Origin: Volvox africanus
Taxonomy: Eukaryota; Chlorophyta; Chlorophyceae; Chlamydomonadales; Volvocaceae
Direction: 5' to 3'
DNA length: 64,000 bases
Assembly: GCA_030268105.1 (NCBI GenBank)
Contig: BSDZ01000094.1
Coordinates: 5,366,501-5,430,500 of the forward strand
A program made the translations under genes and the position numbers. The notes under the pieces are model-generated. The model ran no database searches and was not told the DNA's origin. It saw only the letters and a list, made by a program, of their open reading frames with translations. Shown here one piece after another: positions 36,301 to 44,885 of the stretch; within the stretch, counting starts at the first letter, position 1, and each line of letters starts with the position of its first letter.

Positions 36301-38489
36301 ACCTCCTACTTCCCCCCCCAAACACACATCGCTAAGACACGTGTATGACAAGCACACATAATCTTCGTATTCCCTGGATCCCTTCAGCTGCAGCCTCCCG
36401 CACTTATATACTCAGCGCCTCCTCCCGCATTGCTTCCCGCAAAGCAACCCCCCTGACCAGGACCAACAGCACGAGACCATCAGGAAACCCACCCGCCATC
36501 AGCATGCCCATGTCCAGCGAGATAATGGCGGCTCCCTTGAGCGCGGGGGGGCAGTCTCCCGCCGCTATGCGCTGCGCCAGCCCCTCCACTAGCGCCGTCT
36601 TCCCCACTCCGCTCTCGCCCAACACGACGGGGTTGTTTTTGGTACGGCGACTTAACACGTTGAACAGCCTGCACAGATTACCAAGACGCAGTCGCGAACA
36701 ACAACCCGATATCACTCACCTCACCTCAAGACACAAGACATATTCATCTTTGCTTCTTTTGCAAAAAGACCTGAAACAAACTGAAGAATTCCTTGCTGTT
36801 TTTAAATTCTTCGTTCGGTATCCACTTAGTTATGGAGACACTGCGGCGGTTGTCTGTTGCTCTCAGGGATAAAGGACAACCTCCGGACGTATGTTCCCCC
36901 TCCGCGTCCCCGGAGGCCTCACCGCCACCTCCCTCCCTCCCTTTCTCTCCTCCCTCCCTCCCTCTCCTCCCTCCCTCCCTCCCTCTCCTCATCCCTCCCT
37001 GCCTCCCTCCCTCTCCCCATCCCTCCCTGCCTCCCTCGTCCACAACCCTTTAGGCAAGGCACCACCTGCGCAGTTCGTCGGTTCGGCCAATGAGAGGGTC
37101 CAACTTGCCCTTTCGCGCTAACGCCGTTATGTCCCTGCCGTAGCGAGAGAGGGCGGTGGGTGGCGCCTCCGTGATCTCCTGCAAACACATCAGAGGAAGT
37201 TCGTGAGCAGTATGAGAGCGTGACAATATGTCAGGGACTTGGAAGCGTGGAGAATTCTGGAGGGGTTGTGGAGGGGAGGAGGCGAAGAGACGAGGCCTGA
37301 TGCCGCTGCTACTGAGAAATACAATTCAAGAAGCAATCCCCCCCCGGATACCAATGGCTGCGAGTCTAGTACTGGATCCTGGCGGCGTGAGAGAAACAAC
37401 AACCAAAACGTTTTTCTTTAAGAATTGGAAACACCGGAACGCCGGCATAAATGATGAAATACTGGAAGCGATGGCGCAAAAGAAATTGGCAGTAAGGACC
37501 GTTAGGGACACGGACGAAGGCATTTTAGGGTCTTACCCCCCTCACGGTCCCACACCCTGACCGTCCGGGCCTCCTTTCCACCCCACCCCACCACATCCCA
37601 CCCCACCAGGCTGGTATCCGAGTGATTGAACATGACCCTAGACTTCTTGACAGCCTTACGCAGATCCTCCTCCGTAAGGCCCTCCGCACAAGACAAAATC
37701 TCGCCGAACCTGCGGAGGCGAAGCGGAGGGGAAACGGAGCCACCACCACCAGCAAGGGGAGGGAGCTCTTGGCCGATACATATGATGTTCTCAAGTCGGG
37801 AACACAACGGGGCGGGACGGCTGCTGCGGGATGAGAGCCGGGTGCGTTACGAGGCTGTCCCACGGTCCACACACTTCGGCCTCCATTCGGAAAGCTGAGG
37901 CGGCATCAGCCCTGGTGGAAGCACCTCGTTGGCCAGGGACTGACGGAGCGGTGGTGATCCAAACAAGATGCCCATCAGGATTTACACACTACCTATCAAG
38001 CTCGCCTGGAATAGAGACCGCCTTGACATACTGCCGTCTACTACAGACCGGATGGGTAGTAGCAGGAAGCACAATTGCTTGCTGCTATTACCCATATCGT
38101 CTGTCCTACAACTATTCATACCGGGATGGAGAGGTGCATATGACCGGGTGAAGTCATTCGAGCGTTCCCGGTTCGAAGCTCACTTGGAGCCGAATGGTTG
38201 GACAAGCAGATCACGCCTGCCATAAATTCCTCCCCTTCCACACTTTTCGATACCTTTGTCACTCGATGCACCAGTTCCGACTCCAGGTTTCCCTCGCCCC
38301 ACCCGGACATCTTGTCGCTTATAGAATCCACATTCTGAAATCTCCTCCGGCAGCCCTTCCGTATCCTTGCCTGGGGTTCTCCGCCAGCGCCAGGACCATA
38401 TGCTCCAGCGTCATCTTGCCCTCACCCAGCTTGTTGCACTGGGCCTGGGCCCGGGCGAAAATGGCGTCCACCTCGGCGCGATTGGAATG
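27370..38489 (-). CDS. CLPB: ClpB/Hsp101-type AAA+ disaggregase, divergent D1
   Basis: ClpB hexamers thread aggregated proteins with Hsp70. I read 21 phase-compatible exons, about 963 residues: 38371-38489, 37607-37709, 37066-37178, 36493-36668, 35868-36061, 35325-35465, 34598-34759, 34135-34197, 33624-33693, 33344-33453, 33052-33185, 32773-32833, 31768-31958, 31351-31469, 30537-30668, 30312-30400, 30008-30073, 29626-29781, 29025-29205, 28693-28796 and 27370-27777. Order: second Clp_N repeat, D1 ([26 protein letters not shown] arginine fingers), coiled-coil M domain, D2 ([12 protein letters not shown], pore loop [18 protein letters not shown]), then a ~100-residue Thr/Ser/Ala tail. In D1 the usual KYRGEFE pore loop reads TFPGEFE, and Walker B reads ILFIDDIH instead of FIDE[IL]H. 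The first Clp_N repeat was not found; a possible first exon starts at 38737 (MSKVHLSASLGSEDTSRN). The first intron seems to be GC-AG. Cell compartment is not determinable. Confidence 0.88.
28051..28350. repeat. (GGGCA)n pentanucleotide array in the last ClpB intron
   Basis: About 300 bases of GGGCAGGGCAGGGCA with occasional GGGGA and GGGTA variants. On the transcribed strand it reads CTGCC/CCTGC. Its spurious frames encode [10 protein letters not shown]. Confidence 0.97.
31035..31195. repeat. AT-rich TATATACATA stretch in a ClpB intron
   Basis: An AT-rich block with alternating TATATA and TACATA words lies between the D2 Walker A exon and the exon upstream of it. Confidence 0.75.
31503..31602. 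repeat. 9-bp (AATCAGGGC/AATCAGGGG) array in a ClpB intron
   Basis: Roughly eleven copies of a nine-base unit alternate AATCAGGGC and AATCAGGGG. Confidence 0.95.
32099..32665. repeat. (GGGAGA)n polypurine tract in a ClpB intron
   Basis: A GAGGAA-rich lead-in of about 65 bases passes into an almost pure GGGAGA hexanucleotide array of about 80 units to near 32640, ending in mixed AAGAGG copies. All purines are on the + strand, so the ClpB pre-mRNA carries the UCUCCC pyrimidine strand. It sits in the intron between exons 32773-32833 and 31768-31958. Confidence 0.98.
33732..33762. repeat. (GTAG)n microsatellite in a ClpB intron
   Basis: About seven uninterrupted GTAG units. Confidence 0.9.
35757..35860. 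repeat. ~22-bp tandem pyrimidine-rich repeat in a ClpB intron
   Basis: Four to five units of CCTCCCCTCCTCTTCCGCGT, the later ones shortened, directly beside the exon at 35868. Confidence 0.92.
36927..37038. repeat. CCCTCC-rich simple repeat in a ClpB intron
   Basis: A polypyrimidine block built from CCCTCCCTCC and CCTCTCCTCC units on the + strand. Confidence 0.9.
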
Positions 38490-38766
38490 CTACAAGAGCG
38501 CAATGGGGCGACCCAGAAACACCCCCCCAGGTCGCAATTCAGGAATACACAGAAGCTGGATAGTGGCAAAGGTACGCAGGGAGGGAAATGATAAACGGAC
38601 AAACCGCGTTGGGATACTCGTCCGGTGGTAGCAGTTCGTTTGGTTTTAGCCAGCTTCATACGTACACACAAAAACCCCATGGTGTTGCGGCTGGTATCTT
38701 CGCTGCCCAAGGAAGCTGAGAGGTGCACTTTGGACATAAAGAGGTAATAAGGTTAATTAAGGTTAA

Positions 38767-38771
38767 TTACA
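38767..38771 (-). terminator. Candidate TGTAA poly(A) signal for the small membrane-protein gene
   Basis: TTACA on the + strand gives TGTAA on the minus strand, 239 bases after the TGA at 39010. It lies only ~30 bases upstream of a possible ClpB start at 38737. Confidence 0.4.
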
Positions 38772-39009
38772 AATCCCGCCCTTTCAACGGATGCATGATG
38801 GGATGATATGGCTTGTGGCGACGGTGGCTAAGCGCAGTATATATACCAATAACCTTCACCAGAAATGATACAAAGCATGGGTGCATCCTCATCCTGATAC
38901 ATGACGTAAGTTGATGCTGTTTGAACTTAACTACCTGACTCGCAAGCGGCTTGACCTCACAATACAACTCGATCGTTTGATATCCCTCATGGAGAAACAT
39001 CTCAATTAG

Positions 39010-39348
39010 TCAGACACCGAAATAATGCATGCATGCAGACGGCGGACAAATATACCGAGGGGCAGCCCCGATCCCTTCCCTATTCGACAGTGCCCCGTGA
39101 TGGTCAAAGTACCACACCTCATCGAACACTGGCTGCGCCTCTTGATGAGCCGTCTTTTGGCCAGAACCAGTCGTAGTCTGTGTTGCAGAAACTGCTGGTG
39201 AGGCTGTTTCAGCCGTCGGCAGCCGCTTCCTGTTCTGCGGTTTGACGTACCATTCCAGCAACTGTGCCAGAGCATATGCTATACAACCTAAGAATACAGA
39301 CTGGCCAACGATTGTATAAACCTTGTCAAGCATCTCTTTATAACCCAT
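39010..39348 (-). CDS. Small single-span membrane protein, unknown family
   Basis: The intronless frame encodes 112 residues starting MGYKEMLDKVYTIVGQSVFL. One hydrophobic segment at about residues 13-32 (VGQSVFLGCIAYALAQLLEW) is followed by a basic KPQNRKRLP, then a polar Thr/Ala-rich region and DEVWYFDHHG. I do not recognise it. The ATG lies 210 bases from the start of the divergent RMD5 gene in an AT-rich spacer, which supports a real promoter. The C-terminus is uncertain: beyond the stop, a frame at 39000-38935 (MFLHEGYQTIELYCEVKPLA) ends cleanly at a GT, so an alternative splice skipping the last codons is possible. The hydrophobic N-terminus could be a membrane anchor of any organelle. 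Confidence 0.55.
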   Translation of the reverse strand: MGYKEMLDKVYTIVGQSVFLGCIAYALAQLLEWYVKPQNRKRLPTAETASPAVSATQTTTGSGQKTAHQEAQPVFDEVWYFDHHGALSNREGIGAAPRYICPPSACMHYFGV

Positions 39349-39558
39349 TTCCGCAAATTTTAATTAATTGTTCGTGAAATTGACCAGCTCGAAGGGCGCA
39401 TTATATTCTACAAGAGACGCACTTTGTTGTTTTATTATCTACTGAAAATCGTTGCTGGGCTTAAGCGCGACAGTTGATTCGGCGCCGTACAAATGATTTT
39501 CGCAGCTAAGAAGATGCATCCGAAATAATCTGTTTGCTTAATAACAAAACGAATACAA
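39349..39558. promoter_or_regulatory. Shared divergent promoter region
   Basis: Only 210 bases separate the ATG of the small membrane protein (minus strand) from the ATG of RMD5 (plus strand). The spacer is AT-rich compared with flanking coding DNA. I see no clear TATA box on either side. Confidence 0.6.
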
Positions 39559-42462
39559 ATGAATCTCAATTTGCAAGCTGCTCTAGACGAGGCGAACAAA
39601 TGCATAAAGCGCCAGAAGACATGTGCGTCAAAAAGCGATGCTGTTTTAGACAAAATTATAGGGATGATAACAGCTGCTCAGAAAGAGCTGGAAAACGATG
39701 CCGAGGGCTCGGAACCGGAGGACACCCTCACGCGCCTACATAAGAGCATAGAAGACGCCGGAGCACTTAAGGAGCTGAACTCGAGCACCAAGGACTTACA
39801 CACATCTATCGCCAAGCTCGGAAAGGTGGGAACGTAGGCTCTTAGGGTTTACCTTGCCAACGGCTTGCGTCGCAGTGATCTTTGCAAAATGTTATTGGAG
39901 ATGCTAACCCCGCTTAAATATCACTCAATTTTGCTGGCGTTTGTCATGGCTTGTTGTTGAAGTTGGGTTTTTCGGGTCCATCCACCTGTCGATTTCAGTG
40001 TTTATCTTCCTTTCCAAAGATACACCTCGCCCCCCCCCCGAACTGCGCCTCCATGTCAGTTTCTGCGGGCATCCGGGCTTTGTTGTTCCTGTCCCTCAGC
40101 CGTTCGCTGCCTCCAATCCTTGTGCCCTCGCCGTGCCGACTGCTTTTTGACTGAACATAATTCCCCTTCTCCCAAGTCTCTTGAAAAGGCCTTTGACATG
40201 GACGCGGATGTCTGTCGGGCGCTTCGGCCGTCCCCGTCCCTAAGCGACGACCCAGCACTGCTGACGCGTGTGATTTCGGAGCATTTTTACCGGGAGGGGC
40301 GCTTTGAGCTTGGGGATGCTCTGGCGGCTGAGGCAGGCCTTATGGACGCCGAGGCACTCCGGGCGCCGTACGCCGCTCTGCACACCGTGTTGGAGCAGGT
40401 GGAAGTTTCAACCTGGTTACTTCTGTGTGATTTAGGGCATGCCGTACACGTCATGAAGTTTGGTGATCCTAGGATTGCGTACGGACAGCCAAAACGCTGG
40501 TTTACACCCCAAGCCATGAGCCCACACTCTCGGTCTATGGCCTGTATGTGTATGGTTCACATCCCTCCCTGACTGCTCGTCCATTCTTCTCACGGCTCTG
40601 TATCTCTCGGTGGTTCTATCGCGGTGTAGAAGCGGTGTCCCAAGCCCCCCTGCCGGCGTCACGCGGGCTAGGGACTCGTTACCGCGGCAGACGGAGTCGT
40701 ATTTCCTAGGGATAGGGAGGGACGGAAGTACCGATGGCGGCATGGGAATCAGTGTCGGGGATCAGACAAACTGCCCGCCAGCCCTCGCCACCAGCGATGC
40801 ACGGTGGCAAGCGGCGCGGTCCTTCCTTACCTTTCCATTCCTTGTGTCCGTCCTTACCTGATTCCCTGCATGACTCGGCCGCATAATTTCAGATTCGGGC
40901 GCATAACCTGGAGCCGGCCCTGCAATGGGCGGTGGAGCAACGTTCTCAGCTGAGTCCGGATGGTGGCCCCTCAGCCTTCGAGTTCCGGCTGCACAGCCTC
41001 AACTTTGTGCACGTGCTTCAATCACAGGGTGGGTCAGTCACAGCGTGGTGTGTTGAAAACAGTAAGGGGCCTCCTTCTACACACCGAGTCGGAGAATACG
41101 TTTTTAGGGAGAGACGACAGTTCCTGAGCTGTGAGCTGTTCTACAGTGGCAGTGGGCCACGGCCAAGGACGTGTGTCATATCGTGCTTCGATCCCAGGCT
41201 CTAATTCCGGCAACGTATCTCGAAACGGCGTCCTAGGCAACCAGAATACAGCTCTGGGAAGGATGTTACAATAGATTGTCAAACGCCTCTCGGAATTCTT
41301 GATGGATCCTAACTCTACTCCTCTTCCGAACCTGAAGGCCGTACCGCGGCGATGGCTTACGCCAAGCGGCACTTCGCGCCCCACGCGTCTCACCATCTGC
41401 CCGACATTCAGCGTCTCATGGGCTGCTTGCTGTTTTGGGATCGCGAGAAAAAGCTGCAGCAGCAGCAGCAGCAACAGGCGGCTGACGGCGGCGCAGGGAC
41501 AACGGGACAGGCAGCAGGGCAGACGCCAATGCCGCACCCGTACGTGGACCTTTTGTCGCCTTCTTGTTGGGACGCAGTGGCGAGAGAGTTCAGCAAGCAG
41601 GCGTGTAGCCTCATGGGGCAGGTGGGCAAGGATGAAGATGTGGGAGGAGAGGGCCTGGGAGCATGACGGCGGCGAGGGCGAGGATGGAGGCAAAGCCGAG
41701 GCTTCTCGAGCAGGTCGTTGAAGCCCTGGACATAATTGCATCGAATGGGCACCTGCCCCCGGGCGTAAGCAAGGACGCTTGCTTAATTTTTAGCACCTTT
41801 GCCTGATGTTTCTGGAGTTGCGCTTTTCCTGCGGAGGTTGCATCCCGGGGGGCCATGGTTTCACACCTCTCCACATCTCACTCCGCTTCATTCACCCTTT
41901 CGCCGACTCTTGTTCCAGGCCTCCGAGAGCCCGCTGACCACGGTTGTTGCGGCAGGATCTGTTGCACTGCCGGCATTGCTCAAGATGGCGGTCGTTATGG
42001 AGCGCAACATGCAGGTAACGTCTAGGCTAGTGGTTGCTTTTAGCTACATGTGCTGCTGTGTGAAGTGTACTTGGATATGTACTGTGAGGTAGCGTCCACA
42101 GCGGCTAGGACTTTCTTGTCGCTTCACCCATATCACCTAAATTGCCCAGACTATATTTACATGTGGTGCTTGGACATGTCATGCCCATCTGCTCGAAGGA
42201 TCTGCGCACCGTGGACGAGCTGCCCGTGGAGATCGAGCTGGGCCCAGAGTTCGTGTTTCGTTCCATTTTCGCATGTCCTGTCTCGAGAGACATGTCTAGA
42301 CCTGAAAACCCGCCTCTACTTCTGCCGTGCGGTCACGTGCTGTGCGAGCAATCAGTAGCCAAGCTTGCTAAAGCGCGCACACGTCCGTTCAAATGCCCTT
42401 ATTGTCCACAAGAAGCGCGGCTAGATGCATTGAAGCCATTGACGTTCCCGGATGTTGATTAA
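39559..42462 (+). CDS. RMD5: RMD5/GID2 homologue, CTLH complex E3 ligase subunit
   Basis: This protein pairs with MAEA/GID9 to form the catalytic RING dimer of the CTLH/GID ubiquitin ligase. Exons 39559-39825, 40177-40398, 40893-41028, 41338-41621, 41919-42014 and 42199-42462 join in phase to 422 residues. The N-terminal ~90 residues are helical and likely coiled coil (LDEANKCIKRQKTCASKSDA). Next comes a LisH-like segment (LTRVISEHFYREGRFELGDA) and a CTLH/CRA region (HNLEPALQWAVEQ; AMAYAKRHFAPHASHHLPDI; LMGCLLFW). The C-terminus is the family's degenerate RING: FVFRSIFACPVSRD, PPLLLPCGHVLC, FKCPYCPQE. The motif ESPLTTVVAAGSVALPALLK precedes it, as in animal RMND5. A Gln run and Ala/Gly insert (near 41457-41530) is a volvocine-style insertion. 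TGTAA words lie at 42466 and 42523. The gene is divergent from the small membrane protein and convergent with LHCA. Confidence 0.88.
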
Positions 42463-43030
42463 CAGTGTAAATAGTGATGTAGTGATGCCATTGCTAATTG
42501 TTAAGATAGGGATACGAGTTACTGTAAAGATCATGTTACATTCTTCTGGAACAAGATTCTACATGCAGATAACATCGATAGATTGGTCACTTAAACATTG
42601 CAGAACTATCGATGCTGATCACGTTCCATCGAATCTCTGACGTGAATACGAGGCGAAGGAATATGATGTAGGGGACGGGAACAGCTAATGTCCCCGTAAA
42701 GCTACATTATTTGTGTCACTGACCTGTATCACCGATCAACTCATCTGGTTCAAAATTACGGTGGTTACACCTACTGTTACAGTTGAAATAATCTGCCTCA
42801 CATCATGCCAAACACCTCGCTTTCATTTCTCCACCCAGTTCAGCCCTTCTGACGATAATTTACCAACCCACCCTCGTCACGGACATTACTTCGCATGTGC
42901 ACATTAACACGAAGACATAAGCCTACACAGTATTAAATGCACGGAAGGTTAGCATATCCGTGGATGAACCCTGCTCCAGCGAATATGGCGATGCTCCCGA
43001 ATGCTCCCGATCCTCCACAGGCGAGACGTA
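42463..43030. other. Convergent 3' ends of RMD5 and LHCA
   Basis: The two genes face each other across about 570 bases. TGTAA is found at 42466-42470 and 42523-42527 on the + strand, and TTACA (TGTAA for the minus gene) at 42765-42769 and 42777-42781. No additional gene is seen. Confidence 0.6.
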
Positions 43031-44885
43031 TTACTGAGGGCCGAACGCCTTGCCTGCATTAAACACGAGAACGAATGTAAAGCCGAACTGACCGTGGTGA
43101 AGTAGACCTGCACAAGAACATCTAATGGAAAACATAGCCCAGACAGCCAAAGTTGAACCTGCTCACCGAAGTTGGTCAGAATATTGTTGGAAACGGGATC
43201 AGCCAGGTGGTCCAGCAAGTTCTGGAAGGGGCCCTCCTGGGTCAGGGTGGCCTGAGCACCGTAGCCCAGCATAGCAAGCATAGCCTGTGCAGGAAAGCAG
43301 GTGACATAAGGGACTTCATCAGAACTGCCCGACATATTCGCACAAGCCCAATTCTAAGGGTTTAAGACTTCACTAGATCTCACCAAACGGCCATTCTTGA
43401 TTTCCTTCAGCTTCAGCTCCTTCATGGCAGCCTCAGTCTTGCCGAGGTTGAAGAGGTTGAAGAACGGGCCACCTGCACGCACCCACCAGTAAAGACACTA
43501 AGTACGATTATGTTCTAGCATGGAACTGGGGCTACTGCTGCATCGAAGGCAAGCTAGCCCCCCGTATCAAACCCGAGATCCTGCGCACCTGGGTAGGCGG
43601 GGTCACCGCTGCCCTCGAAAATCTTCTCCAGACCAAGGAAGTACTGCTTGCCCATCGAGCCGGGGTAGCGGAAATCCTGCCAAGACGGCGATTCAAAGAC
43701 GGTTAAGAATCATATAATATGGCCTGACAATGCTCTGCAACTTAATCTACGAGTTCACCTGCAGGCGGCGCAGCTCAGCGAACTGCATAGCCACAATCTC
43801 AACGAAGAAGATGGTGTATGGGTCAGCCCAGTAGCTGTCGTACGAGCCGGCTGGCGGGATGACGCCGCTCTCGTACCAGACAATGTTCGTCTTCTCGGGG
43901 ATCAGACCCGCTGCACCCAGGATCTCAGGGGCAATGCACCCAGCAGCGCCGAGCATAGCCCAGCGGCCGTGGATCACCTCTGAGTACTGCAGCCACTTGG
44001 GCTCAATGAAGCCGCCCGAGTTGACTGGATCCAGCAGGCCCAGCGGGTCGAAGCCGAAGTCCTGCGCATTAGTGCATTAAAACAAATCGTTTACGTCCAC
44101 CGAATCAAATTGACGATCCACTAAGGCGCCTCACTTAAGCTCCACGGGTATACAGAGATAAGACAAACTAGACAAACTGTCTGAGGACAGGCAACTGGAT
44201 GCCTTTGGACGTCTAGGTAATATAAAAGCTTAACTCTGTGATTAGGTGATTGCCTGGTTATGTTGGGGGAGCCGAAAACATACTACAATCGCGGAACAAG
44301 GCTGGACTCTATTTCCACTACGTTGGAACCAAACGTAACCAAATGAAAAGTCATCACGTCATGATTTAACTGTGTGACAAATGACCCAGCAATTCCCGCG
44401 ATATGAAAACAACAATACTCACGCCTGGAAGGCTGCCATCCAGGTAAGCCAACGACGACTGCGAGGCACCGACGTACAGCTGGTCCTTCGAGCGATCCAC
44501 CTGTACGCGATGATTCATACAGAGATCACTTCAAGAACGGGCCGTGACATTGCTGGACCTCAGTCTCCATTGTGACCATCTGGCGTGGGACGCAACATGG
44601 TGATGCAGCCGCACCTTGGCGATGGACTTCTCCTCAGCGCGGCACACCAGGCGGGCCCGGTTCACCTTGGCCGGGCGGGCGGCCTTGCCGCTGAAAGCGG
44701 CCTGCAAGCCACGGATGCGGAACGCATGTCAGCAGCGGGCAAAAGTCAGATGCGTTCTAACTTTAATTCAGTAATCAGGCTTGGAGTGCCTCAGCCTCTA
44801 GACAATCGCATCCAAAAATTGCTCGCCAAGGGACTAGCTGGGGACTGCACATAATCACCTGTGCAGAACGGTTGAGGAGCATCAT
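43031..44885 (-). CDS. LHCA3: Photosystem I chlorophyll a/b-binding protein, LHCA3-like
   Basis: This is a nuclear gene for a light-harvesting antenna protein of the thylakoid membrane. Exons 44859-44885, 44615-44701, 44423-44500, 43759-44061, 43589-43676, 43384-43472, 43167-43284 and 43031-43053 join in phase to 270 residues. The first ~35 residues (MMLLNRSAQ, then [20 protein letters not shown]) are a chloroplast transit peptide. [20 protein letters not shown] is the conserved entry to helix B. Helix one carries [15 protein letters not shown] and helix three carries [20 protein letters not shown], both with the chlorophyll-binding Glu/Asn-Arg pairs. Middle helix residues [20 protein letters not shown] are also typical. 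The assignment to LHCA3 rests on remembered similarity to the Chlamydomonas protein and could be another LHCA. The C-terminus is NILTNFGKAFGPQ. Translation probably starts at the first of two ATGs. Confidence 0.85.
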
